DNA of 64,000 nt from RI-43 sp033764725 (GTDB lineage Bacteria; Pseudomonadota; Alphaproteobacteria; Caulobacterales; Aquidulcibacteraceae): NCBI GenBank assembly GCA_033764725.1, contig JANRIR010000072.1, positions 12,286 to 76,285 on the forward strand, read 5' to 3'. Within the stretch, counting starts at the first letter, position 1; every line of letters starts with the position of its first letter. Shown piece after piece: positions 26,978 to 34,498 of the stretch. The position numbers and the translations under genes are program-made. The notes beneath the pieces were generated by a model. That model saw only the letters and a list, made by a program, of their open reading frames with translations, was not told the DNA's origin and searched no databases.

Positions 26978-27043
26978 GGCGTCCTCATGGGCGATGCGGC
27001 GCGAACGGTAGCGTGCGCGGCTTTATCGTCAATCGATATGCGT

Positions 27044-27907
27044 TCAACGGAGGCGCAGCAGCATCGCCGTGGCGTCGTCGGATTGCTTGAAGCGGGGATG
27101 GCGCGCGCCGCCGGCGTCTTCGGTCTCGATGGCGCGCAATTGGCCGGCGAGCGCATGCAAGCCGATCGTGCGCGCGGCGTGCACCAGTCCAGCCGCGTCG
27201 TACGCCGCATAGCGGTCCACCAACGCGGAGAACCCGTCCGTCATCAACAGCAGATGCGCCGGGCGTTGCAGGCGCAGCCGCCAGGCGCGCGCCCGATCGG
27301 CGCAGCCGGCGTCCAGGCTGAACACCTGGTGGTGCGGGTCGGCGTTCTGCGCGCTGCGCTGCGCCCGCAAAAGCCCCATGACGCCCTCGGCGCGGTAGAG
27401 GTCCCCGCCGTCGCGCGGGGCGTCGGCGGCGCGGGCCTGGGCGGCCCATTCGGATTCCTTGTCCGCCGCCGCGGGCGGCCCGCCCACGGCGTGCACGACG
27501 CCGTCGTCATCGACCGCGAACAGTCGGCAATCGCCCAGATCGACGCCGACGATCCCATCCGCGGTGTCCGCGATCAGCACGGTGGAGGCGATCGGGCGCG
27601 CCCAGAGCGGAACCTCGCGCCCGGCGGCGAAAGCGTCGAACGCTTCGCCAGCGGCTTCGCTGGCCGCGCGCAGGAGGCTGCGCAGACCGTTCTCGTCGTG
27701 CGCCGCGCCGGCTGCGCCAGCCGCCAGATCGGCGTTCAATTCCTGCGCCAGCCAGGCCGCGTCGGTCGCGGCCGAGGCGAAGGGCGCGTCGTGCAGATCG
27801 GTGGCTCCGTCGATCACCCAAGCGATGCCGGCATGGGCGCCGTGGGCGTCGTCGTTCTGTTTGGCCCGGTTTCCCGCCAGCGACAGGCTGTCCAGCAGCG
27901 TGAGCAT
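27044..27907 (-). CDS. PP2C-family serine/threonine protein phosphatase
   Basis: A 287-residue protein with the metal-binding motifs of PP2C phosphatases: NDDAHG and WVIDGATDLHD near the N-terminus, GIVGVDLGDCRLFAVDDDG in the middle, HLLLMTDGFSAL, and DDATAMLLRL at the C-terminus. These aspartates coordinate the two Mn/Mg ions. The protein is cytosolic and has no added sensor domain, so partner kinase and target are unknown. It follows the MaoC gene by 7 bases on the same strand and is probably co-transcribed with it. The 66-base gap to the downstream peptidase gene allows read-through or a separate promoter. Confidence 0.87.
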   Translation of the reverse strand: MLTLLDSLSLAGNRAKQNDDAHGAHAGIAWVIDGATDLHDAPFASAATDAAWLAQELNADLAAGAAGAAHDENGLRSLLRAASEAAGEAFDAFAAGREVPLWARPIASTVLIADTADGIVGVDLGDCRLFAVDDDGVVHAVGGPPAAADKESEWAAQARAADAPRDGGDLYRAEGVMGLLRAQRSAQNADPHHQVFSLDAGCADRARAWRLRLQRPAHLLLMTDGFSALVDRYAAYDAAGLVHAARTIGLHALAGQLRAIETEDAGGARHPRFKQSDDATAMLLRLR

Positions 27908-27914
27908 GCGCCGC

Positions 27915-28364
27915 TCAGGCGCCGTAGATCACGGAGATGGTCTCGGCCACGCAGGCCGGCCGCTCTTCGCCCTCGATCTCGATCGTGCACTCGTTCTTGA
28001 GCTGCAGACCGCCGGATTTCGGCTCCGCCGCGAGCAGCTTCTGGCGCATGCGCACGCGCTTGCCGACGCGCACCATGTTGGTGAAGCGGACCTTATCCGA
28101 CCCGTAATTGATGCCGCGTGTGACGCCGCTGATTTTCATCAGCCCGGCGCCGAGAAACGGGATCAGCGACAGCGTCAGATAGCCGTGCGCGATCGGGCCG
28201 CCCATCTCGCGGGTGGCGCGCTCGACATCGACATGAATCCATTGGTGGTCGCCGGTCGCCTCGGCGAACTGGTTCACGCGGTCCTGGGTGATCTCGACCC
28301 AGTCGGACACGCCGATTTCCTGGCCGACGAGGCTGGCCACGTCCTTGTACGCCACTTCGCGCAT
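27915..28364 (-). CDS. MaoC-family (R)-specific enoyl-CoA hydratase-like protein
   Basis: A 149-residue hot-dog-fold protein with the complete hydratase motif: D-x4-H-x(n)-G in ATGDHQWIHVDVERA, followed by PIAHGYLTLSLIP. These residues activate water for adding across a 2-enoyl-CoA double bond, so hydratase activity is well supported. It probably works in fatty acid or acyl-CoA metabolism in the cytosol. It is the first gene of a minus-strand pair with the PP2C phosphatase and diverges from purL across a 133-base gap. Confidence 0.9.
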   Translation of the reverse strand: MREVAYKDVASLVGQEIGVSDWVEITQDRVNQFAEATGDHQWIHVDVERATREMGGPIAHGYLTLSLIPFLGAGLMKISGVTRGINYGSDKVRFTNMVRVGKRVRMRQKLLAAEPKSGGLQLKNECTIEIEGEERPACVAETISVIYGA

Positions 28365-28497
28365 CGCATTCTCCCTCGTGCTGCGCCATGGCCTATCGCC
28401 GGGCGGCCGCGGTGTCGAGCCGGCTCGCCCTTGGCCCGGCGCCCGGCGCGCGCGCGCCGGATTGCCGCCCTCCCCGGGCCCCGGTAAGCAGGCGTGT

Positions 28498-30723
28498 ATG
28501 ACTCACCCCCATCTCGGGCCGGGCAATGCGGAGCTGGCGCAGCAATTTGGGCTCAGCCGCGCGGAATACGACCTGATCCTGGAAAAGCTCGGGCGCGTCC
28601 CGAACGTCATCGAGCTGGGCATCTTCTCGGTGATGTGGAGCGAGCATTGCTCCTACAAATCCTCCCGCGCGCATCTGCGGAAATTCCCGACGAGCGCGCC
28701 GCACGTCATCTACGGCCCCGGCGAAAACGCCGGCGCGATCGACATCGGGGAGGGCCTGGCCTGCATCTTCAAGATGGAGAGCCACAATCATCCCTCCTAC
28801 ATCGAGCCCTATCAGGGCGCCGCAACCGGCGTGGGCGGCATTCTGCGCGACGTGTTCACGATGGGCGCGCGCCCGATCGCGCTGATCAATGCGCTGCGCT
28901 TCGGCGACCCTGCGCACCCCAAAACGCGCCGGCTCGTGGATGGCGTGGTGCGCGGCATCGGCGGCTACGGAAATTGCGTCGGCGTGCCGACCGTTGCGGG
29001 AGAGACGAACTTTCACCCGCGCTATAACGGCAATATTCTTGTCAATGCGATGTGCGTCGGCGTGGCGCGGAAGGATCGCATCTTCACCTCCGCCGCGAAA
29101 GGCGCGGGCAATCCGGTGGTGTATGTCGGCGCCAAAACCGGGCGCGACGGCATTCACGGCGCCACGATGGCGTCGGCCGAGTTCGACGACGACGCCGAAG
29201 CGCAGCGCCCCACCGTTCAGGTCGGCGATCCGTTTCTTGAAAAACTCCTCATAGAGGCATGCCTCGAATTGATGGAAAGCGATTCCATTATCGGCATCCA
29301 GGACATGGGCGCAGCCGGCCTCACCTCGTCGTCGGTCGAAATGGCGTCGAAAGGCGGCGCCGGGATCCGGCTCGACATCGATGCGATCCCCGCGCGCGAA
29401 ACCAACATGAGCCCGTATGATTTCATGCTCTCCGAAAGTCAGGAGCGCATGCTGATGACGCTCAAGCCCGGCCGCGAGGCCGAAGCCAAGCGCATCTTCG
29501 AGAAATGGGGGCTCGACGCCGCCGTGATCGGCGTCACCACCGATACGGGCCGCCTGCAACTTGTGTGGAAAGGCGAGACGGTGTGCGATCTGCCGCTCGC
29601 GCCGCTGGCCGACGAGGCGCCGCTTTATGAGCGGCCATATGTACAGCCTGTGCCGCAGGCGCGCATCGACGCCGAAGACGTTCCGGAGGCGCGCTTCTCC
29701 GAGGCGCTGCTGCGCCTGATGGGTTGCCCCGACATGGCGTCGAAACGCTGGATCTGGGAGCAATATGATCGCCACGTGATGGGCGACAGCGTCGATGAAT
29801 CGGGCGGCCAGGGCGATGCCGCGGTGGTGCGGCTGCACGGCTCGAACCGCGCGCTGGCGATGACGAGCGACGTCACGCCCCGTTATGTCGAGGCCGATCC
29901 GTTCGAGGGCGGCAAGCAGGCCGTGGCCGAAGCGTGGCGCAACTTGACGGCCGTCGGCGCAAGCCCACTCGCCATCACCGACAATCTGAATTTCGGCAAT
30001 CCGCAACGCCCCGAGATCATGGGCCAGATCGTCGCCGCGATCGAGGGTATGGCGGCGGCGTGCCGCGCGCTCGATTTTCCCGTCATCAGCGGCAATGTTT
30101 CTCTCTACAATGAAACGAACGGGCAGGCGATCCTGCCGACGCCGACGGTCGGCGGCGTCGGTTTGCTTGCCGATTTGCGCAAGCGTGCAAGCATCGCTGG
30201 CGCGAGGGAAGGCGATGCGCTGGTCGTGATCGGCGCCGCCGAAGGCTGGCTCGGCCAATCGCTCTATCTGCGCGAAATCGCCGGCCGTGAGGACGGCGCC
30301 CCGCCCCCGGTCGATCTCGACGCGGAGCGGCGCAACGGCGATCTGGTGCGCAGCCTCATCGCAGACGGCCTCGTGCACGCCTGCCATGACGTCAGCGACG
30401 GAGGCCTCGCCTGCGCCGCGGCGGAAATGGCGCTCGCCGGCGATATCGGCGTGGCGCTGCAGGCCGGCGATGCACGCTTCGCGCACGCGGCCTTGTTCGG
30501 CGAGGATCAGGGCCGCTATTGCCTCGCCGTGGCGCCTGACGCCTCCGGCGAGGTTTCGCTGCGCGCCAAAGCGGCCGGCGTCGCCTTGCGCATCGCCGGC
30601 ACGTTCGGCGGCGTACAGATCAGCGCCGTCCTGCCCGGCGGCTGCCATGACGGCGTTGCGCTGACGGCGCTGCGCCAGACGCACGAAATGTGGCTGCCCG
30701 CCTATATGAAGGGCGGCGCCTGA
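28498..30723 (+). CDS. purL: Phosphoribosylformylglycinamidine synthase subunit PurL
   Basis: PurL catalyses the ATP- and glutamine-dependent fourth step of purine synthesis, converting FGAR to FGAM, with PurS and PurQ encoded elsewhere. The 741-residue length matches the small-type PurL used by alphaproteobacteria. Diagnostic segments are ELGIFSVMWSEHCSYKSSR near the N-terminus, KMESHNHPSYIEPYQGAATG (catalytic His and nucleotide-binding region), GDTIGGA-type sites such as QDMGAAGLTSSSVEMA, and VSDGGLACAAAEMAL. The ATG at 28498-28500 gives the standard N-terminus. It is followed after 40 bases by the glutathione reductase gene on the same strand. Confidence 0.97.
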   Translation: MTHPHLGPGNAELAQQFGLSRAEYDLILEKLGRVPNVIELGIFSVMWSEHCSYKSSRAHLRKFPTSAPHVIYGPGENAGAIDIGEGLACIFKMESHNHPSYIEPYQGAATGVGGILRDVFTMGARPIALINALRFGDPAHPKTRRLVDGVVRGIGGYGNCVGVPTVAGETNFHPRYNGNILVNAMCVGVARKDRIFTSAAKGAGNPVVYVGAKTGRDGIHGATMASAEFDDDAEAQRPTVQVGDPFLEKLLIEACLELMESDSIIGIQDMGAAGLTSSSVEMASKGGAGIRLDIDAIPARETNMSPYDFMLSESQERMLMTLKPGREAEAKRIFEKWGLDAAVIGVTTDTGRLQLVWKGETVCDLPLAPLADEAPLYERPYVQPVPQARIDAEDVPEARFSEALLRLMGCPDMASKRWIWEQYDRHVMGDSVDESGGQGDAAVVRLHGSNRALAMTSDVTPRYVEADPFEGGKQAVAEAWRNLTAVGASPLAITDNLNFGNPQRPEIMGQIVAAIEGMAAACRALDFPVISGNVSLYNETNGQAILPTPTVGGVGLLADLRKRASIAGAREGDALVVIGAAEGWLGQSLYLREIAGREDGAPPPVDLDAERRNGDLVRSLIADGLVHACHDVSDGGLACAAAEMALAGDIGVALQAGDARFAHAALFGEDQGRYCLAVAPDASGEVSLRAKAAGVALRIAGTFGGVQISAVLPGGCHDGVALTALRQTHEMWLPAYMKGGA

Positions 30724-30763
30724 GGCGTCAGCCCGCGCTGCGCGCGCAGAAGGAACGCATCCC

Positions 30764-32125
30764 ATGGCCGAGTATGACTATGATCTGTTCGTCATCGGCG
30801 CAGGCTCCGGCGGGGTGCGGGCGGCGCGGCTTGCCGCACAGGCCGGCGCGCGTGTCGCGATCGCGGAGGATTACCGCATCGGCGGCACGTGCGTGGTGCG
30901 CGGCTGCATCCCAAAGAAATTGTTGGTCTACGCCTCGGAATTCGGCCAATCGTTTCGCGACGCCAAGGGCTTCGGCTGGACGGTCGATTGGGCGCGCTTC
31001 GATTGGCCGGCGCTGCGCGATAATGTCCAAGCCGAGGTGGCGCGCCTGTCCGGGATTTACCGCGCCAATCTCGACAAGGCGGGCGTTGCGATCTTCGAGG
31101 ATCGCGCGCGGCTGGTCGGTCCCCACGGCGTCGCGCTGCGCGCGGCGGGACGCACAGTAACCGCGGAACGTATTCTGATCGCGACGGGCGGTCGCCCGTT
31201 CCTGCCTGCCGACATCAAGGGCGTCGAGCATGCGATCACCTCGAACGAGGCGTTCCTCCTCGATGCGCTGCCAAGCAAGGTGATCATCGCCGGCGGCGGC
31301 TATATCGCGGCGGAGTTCGCGACGATCTTTTCCGGGCTTGGCGTCGAGACGACGCTCGTGCATCGCGGCGATCACATTCTGCGCGGCTTCGACGACGACA
31401 TCCGCGCCTTTGCGCAAGACGAATTGGCGCGCACCGGCGTGCGTCTCGTGCTGGGCGCCACGGTCAGCGCCATCGCGCCGACAGGGTCCGGCCAATTGGT
31501 GACGCTGTCGAACGGCATGCGCCTGGAGGCGGACCAGACGATGCTTGCGCTCGGCCGCATTCCAAACACGCAAGGCCTCGGCCTCGAGGACGCCGGCGTG
31601 CGTGTGCGCGAAAACGGCGCGATCATCGTCGATCCCTATTCGCGCACGACGGCGAAAAGCGTCTATGCGCTCGGCGACGTGACCGACAGGTTGGCGCTGA
31701 CGCCGGTGGCGATCCGCGAAGCGGTGGCGTTCGCGCAATCCGTGTATGGCGGACGCTTGACCGCGTTCGATCACGATACGGTGCCGACGGCCGTGTTCTG
31801 CCGCCCGCCGATCGGCGTGGTCGGCGTGACCGAGGCCGAGGCGCGCCGCCAGTTCGGCGCGGTCGACGTCTACAAGACGCAATTCCGCCCGATGAAGCAC
31901 GTGCTCGCCGGCAACGAGGAACGCATGCTCATGAAGCTCGTCGTGCATCCCGTGTCGGAGCGCGTCATCGGCGTGCACATCGCCGGCCGCGACGCGCCGG
32001 AGATGATCCAGCTTGCCGCCGTGGCGGTGAAGGCCGGCCTCACCAAGGCGCAATGGGACGACACCTGCGCTCTGCACCCCACTGCGGCCGAGGAATTGGT
32101 GCTGATGCGGGAGAAGAGCGGGTAG
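30764..32125 (+). CDS. gor: Glutathione-disulfide reductase
   Basis: This cytosolic flavoenzyme reduces glutathione disulfide with NADPH. The 453-residue protein has the FAD-binding loop VIGAGSGGVRAARLAA. The redox-active disulfide is C43/C48 in GGTCVVRGCIPKK. The NADPH domain is IIAGGGYIAAEFA, YALGDVTDRLALTPVAIREA gives the FAD-binding strand, and HPTAAEE at the C-terminus carries the active-site His-Glu pair. The VRGCIPKKL context is the class usually annotated Gor in alphaproteobacteria. It may share a transcript with purL. Confidence 0.95.
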   Translation: MAEYDYDLFVIGAGSGGVRAARLAAQAGARVAIAEDYRIGGTCVVRGCIPKKLLVYASEFGQSFRDAKGFGWTVDWARFDWPALRDNVQAEVARLSGIYRANLDKAGVAIFEDRARLVGPHGVALRAAGRTVTAERILIATGGRPFLPADIKGVEHAITSNEAFLLDALPSKVIIAGGGYIAAEFATIFSGLGVETTLVHRGDHILRGFDDDIRAFAQDELARTGVRLVLGATVSAIAPTGSGQLVTLSNGMRLEADQTMLALGRIPNTQGLGLEDAGVRVRENGAIIVDPYSRTTAKSVYALGDVTDRLALTPVAIREAVAFAQSVYGGRLTAFDHDTVPTAVFCRPPIGVVGVTEAEARRQFGAVDVYKTQFRPMKHVLAGNEERMLMKLVVHPVSERVIGVHIAGRDAPEMIQLAAVAVKAGLTKAQWDDTCALHPTAAEELVLMREKSG

Positions 32126-32127
32126 GG

Positions 32128-32400
32128 GGCGAGTAGTCAGTAGTGAGTAGGCAGTAGGCAGTAGGCAATTGTGAGTCATGCGTGTTCGTTCGCCATCACC
32201 CCGGACGGCCAAAGGCCGATCCGGGGTCCATTTTCGCATTGGCGAAAACATGGACCCCGGCTCTTGCTCCGCAAGGCCGGGGTGATGGCGAGTAGCTGCT
32301 TCCCGCTCCTGCCAAATACTGGCTCCTGCCTAATTCCCATTCGCTACTCGCCATTCGCTCCTCCCTATTCACCATTTGCTAACCACGCCGCGGCAAGCCT
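32128..32400. repeat. Nested extragenic palindrome with short flanking repeats
   Basis: The 312-base gap before the ParA-like gene has no convincing gene. Its core, 32191-32290, has perfect 14-base outer arms (CGCCATCACCCCGG and its inverse) and inner arms ggggtccattttcgc / gcgaaaacatggacccc. Flanking it are runs of the short words gagtag, caatagg and taggcag: gtaggca is repeated three times near 32148-32167. Inverse versions (ctgcctaattccc, gctactcgcc) lie near 32325-32352. It resembles mobile or amplified extragenic elements of alphaproteobacteria. Confidence 0.8.
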
Positions 32401-32437
32401 CTCGCTCTTGGGTTGGGGTTCATGAAGGAGGGCTGCA

Positions 32438-33310
32438 ATGCCCGCGCGCTTGGTGTCTGTCATCAACATGAAGGGCGGCGTGGGGAAATCCACGACGACC
32501 GTGTCGCTCGCCGAAACGCTCGGCGTGCATCATCGCCGCCGCGTGCTTGTGATCGATCTCGACCCGCAGACCAACGCCTCGATCATGATCGCCGGGCCCG
32601 ACAAATGGAACGATCTGCGCGAAGCCGAACGCACGCTCGACTTCTATTTCGAGGCCTACGCGCTGCAGCAAAAGCCCAAGCCGTTCAAATCGATCGTGGA
32701 GCCGAAGGTCACCGATTTGAAGGGGTCGCCGGACGTCGCGCTGTGCGCCGCCGCGCCGGAATTCCGCATGGTCGAGCGCGACCTGATCGAAAGCTTCGTC
32801 AAGCGCGGCTTCCATATCGATGCGATCCAGAAATGGATCTGCGAGCGCTTCGCCCAGGGCCTGAAATCCGTCATGAACGAGATGGATTACATCCTGATCG
32901 ATTGCCCGCCGGGCATTTCGCTGTTCGCCGAGGCGGCGATCATCGCCGCCGACGTGATCCTGGTGCCGACCATCCCGGATTATGTCTCGCGCCTTGGCCT
33001 GATTTCGTTCCGCAAGCGCGCGCTCAGGCTCATCAATGAGCGGCGTGGCCAGCCCTCCAGTCTCTTTGTGCTCGCCACCAAGTATGACGAGACGATGAGC
33101 CTGCACCGCTCCGAGGCGGGCCTGCTCAAGGACAATCTCGGCGAGGCGATGTTTGATTTGCGCATTCCGCAACATGTGGATATCGCAAAGGCCGCCGAGT
33201 GGTCGGAGTTTCCCCGCACGTTCGAGCAGAAATACGGGGAGATGGCGCCGATCGTGCGCAGGCTCGGCGAAGAATTCGTCGCGCGCCTCGAGAGGTCGCC
33301 CGCCTTATGA
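32438..33310 (+). CDS. ParA-family ATPase (Soj-like), orphan
   Basis: A 290-residue deviant-Walker ATPase of the ParA/MinD superfamily. KGGVGKST (12-19, with the signature lysine), VIDLDPQTNAS (40-47) and YILIDCPPG are intact. Such ATPases position DNA, chemoreceptors or large complexes by nucleoid- or membrane-dependent gradients. A strong aaggaggg site lies at 32425-32432. The gene is not next to a ParB. Instead its TGA overlaps the start of a gene for a small charged protein, making a coupled pair. It contains an extra segment (about 65-130, DFYFEAYALQQKPKPFKS and on) compared with minimal ParA, which may be partner-specific. Cargo is unknown. Confidence 0.88.
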   Translation: MPARLVSVINMKGGVGKSTTTVSLAETLGVHHRRRVLVIDLDPQTNASIMIAGPDKWNDLREAERTLDFYFEAYALQQKPKPFKSIVEPKVTDLKGSPDVALCAAAPEFRMVERDLIESFVKRGFHIDAIQKWICERFAQGLKSVMNEMDYILIDCPPGISLFAEAAIIAADVILVPTIPDYVSRLGLISFRKRALRLINERRGQPSSLFVLATKYDETMSLHRSEAGLLKDNLGEAMFDLRIPQHVDIAKAAEWSEFPRTFEQKYGEMAPIVRRLGEEFVARLERSPAL

Positions 33311-33768
33311 GCTTGAACCGCACGCTCGACCGCTTCTTCGACGTGATCCGCCGCGAGGCGCGGCGCAATCCGGAGTTCGCCGATCGGCTGGATGCGGTGT
33401 TGCGCGGTCATGAGTCCCGTCGGGAGATCGACCCAACCGCGCTGGACGAGCCGGAGCCTGCGCCGATCGCGCCCGCGCCAAAGGCTGCAAAGCCGTTGAA
33501 GAACGGCAAAGCGGCGCGGGCCGCCGCTGCCGCGCCTCAGGCTGCGCTCAACCCTGTCGCGTTCTTTCTGCGCGAAGGGGAGGAGGCGCTGCGCGCGGAG
33601 CTGGAGGAGCCGGTCTATGAGCGCGACGCGCTGATGGCGCTGGTGGCCGAGCACAATCTCGATCCGGGCGGCGAAGCGGCGGGCCTCGACCGCGCCGATC
33701 TCGCAGACCTTATCGTCGCCCGCGCCAAGCGCCGCGCCGAGCGGGACCGCAAGCTGTTCGATTATTGA
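33307..33768 (+). CDS. Small charged partner protein of the ParA-like ATPase, unknown function
   Basis: A 153-residue protein translationally coupled to the ParA-like gene (ATGA overlap at 33307-33310). The N-terminal 35 residues (NRTLDRFFDVIRREARRNPE) are predicted helical. A low-complexity Pro/Ala/Lys linker (about 50-80) follows. The C-terminal half is an acidic-to-basic helical domain with VYERDALMALVAEHNLDP and DLADLIVARAKRRAER. No HTH or ParB box is visible. In ParA-type systems the coupled partner usually stimulates ATP hydrolysis through a basic N-terminus, and the Arg-rich first helix would fit that. This is inference; I recognise no family. Confidence 0.72.
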   Translation: MSLNRTLDRFFDVIRREARRNPEFADRLDAVLRGHESRREIDPTALDEPEPAPIAPAPKAAKPLKNGKAARAAAAAPQAALNPVAFFLREGEEALRAELEEPVYERDALMALVAEHNLDPGGEAAGLDRADLADLIVARAKRRAERDRKLFDY

Positions 33769-33790
33769 TCGGCTGTGATAGGGTGTCGTT

Positions 33791-34360
33791 GTGAACGCTC
33801 CCTTCCGCTCCCCGATTGCAGCGCCTCAGAAGCACCTCTTCACCGTGGACGACGTGTTCGCCATGCAGGACGCCGGCATTCTGCCGCCGGATCATCGCTG
33901 CGAGCTGATCCATGGGGAATTGATCGAAATGCCCAGCGAAGGCGACCGCCATTCCCACGCCAAGGCGCAGCTGATCATGTGGTTCGCCCGCAACCTGCCT
34001 CATGATCGCTACGCCGTCGGCCCCGACACGACCTTTTTCCTCGACAAGCAGGAGGCGCCGGAGCCGGACGTGTTCCTGCATGACGCCGCGCTGCGCCCCT
34101 CCCAAGTTGGGGGTCGGGATGCGCTGCTGGTGATCGAGATCGCGGCGACGTCGCTGGCGTATGACCTTACCGTCAAGGCCGAGCTCTACAGCGCCTATGG
34201 CGTGCGCGAATATTGGGTCGTCGATGTCGAGCGGCGCGAGACGCATGTGCACCGCCGCGACGGAGAGGGCTGGGCCAAGGGCGATCCGGTTCCCTTCGAC
34301 GCCCCCATCGCGCTGACGCAGATCCCCGGCGCCGCCCTGCGCATCGCCGATCTGGTCTAG
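33791..34360 (+). CDS. Uma2-family (DUF820) restriction-endonuclease-like protein
   Basis: A 189-residue second Uma2 protein, starting at a GTG. The PD-(D/E)XK-type landmarks are CELIHGELIEMPSEGDRHSH, the catalytic Asp in EAPEPDVFLHD, LLVIEIAATSLAYD and VREYWVVDVERRE. It shares fold and motif order with the protein at 5911-6489 but differs widely in sequence, so they are not recent duplicates. It lies 22 bases after the ParA partner gene and may be in the same transcript. Its biological role is unknown. Confidence 0.85.
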   Translation: MNAPFRSPIAAPQKHLFTVDDVFAMQDAGILPPDHRCELIHGELIEMPSEGDRHSHAKAQLIMWFARNLPHDRYAVGPDTTFFLDKQEAPEPDVFLHDAALRPSQVGGRDALLVIEIAATSLAYDLTVKAELYSAYGVREYWVVDVERRETHVHRRDGEGWAKGDPVPFDAPIALTQIPGAALRIADLV

Positions 34361-34498
34361 TCGGGCCCACACGCCTGCGACAATCCGGCAGGCGGGTCGC
34401 GTTCCCCTCCCTAGCGTGAAGGGTTGGACGCCAGGGCCGCCTGCCGCTATCCCAGGCCGCTTCGCCACGTTCATCCCGCCGGGGCCGCAGGGGGCCGT

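Noticed and set aside
32128..32170. Short direct repeats (gtaggca) as a CRISPR remnant
   Set aside because: Repeat units are about 7 bases with no spacers, and no cas genes are near.
32171..32425. An 84-codon open frame over the palindromic gap before the ParA-like gene
   Set aside because: It runs through inverted repeats, has no ribosome-binding site and resembles no protein.
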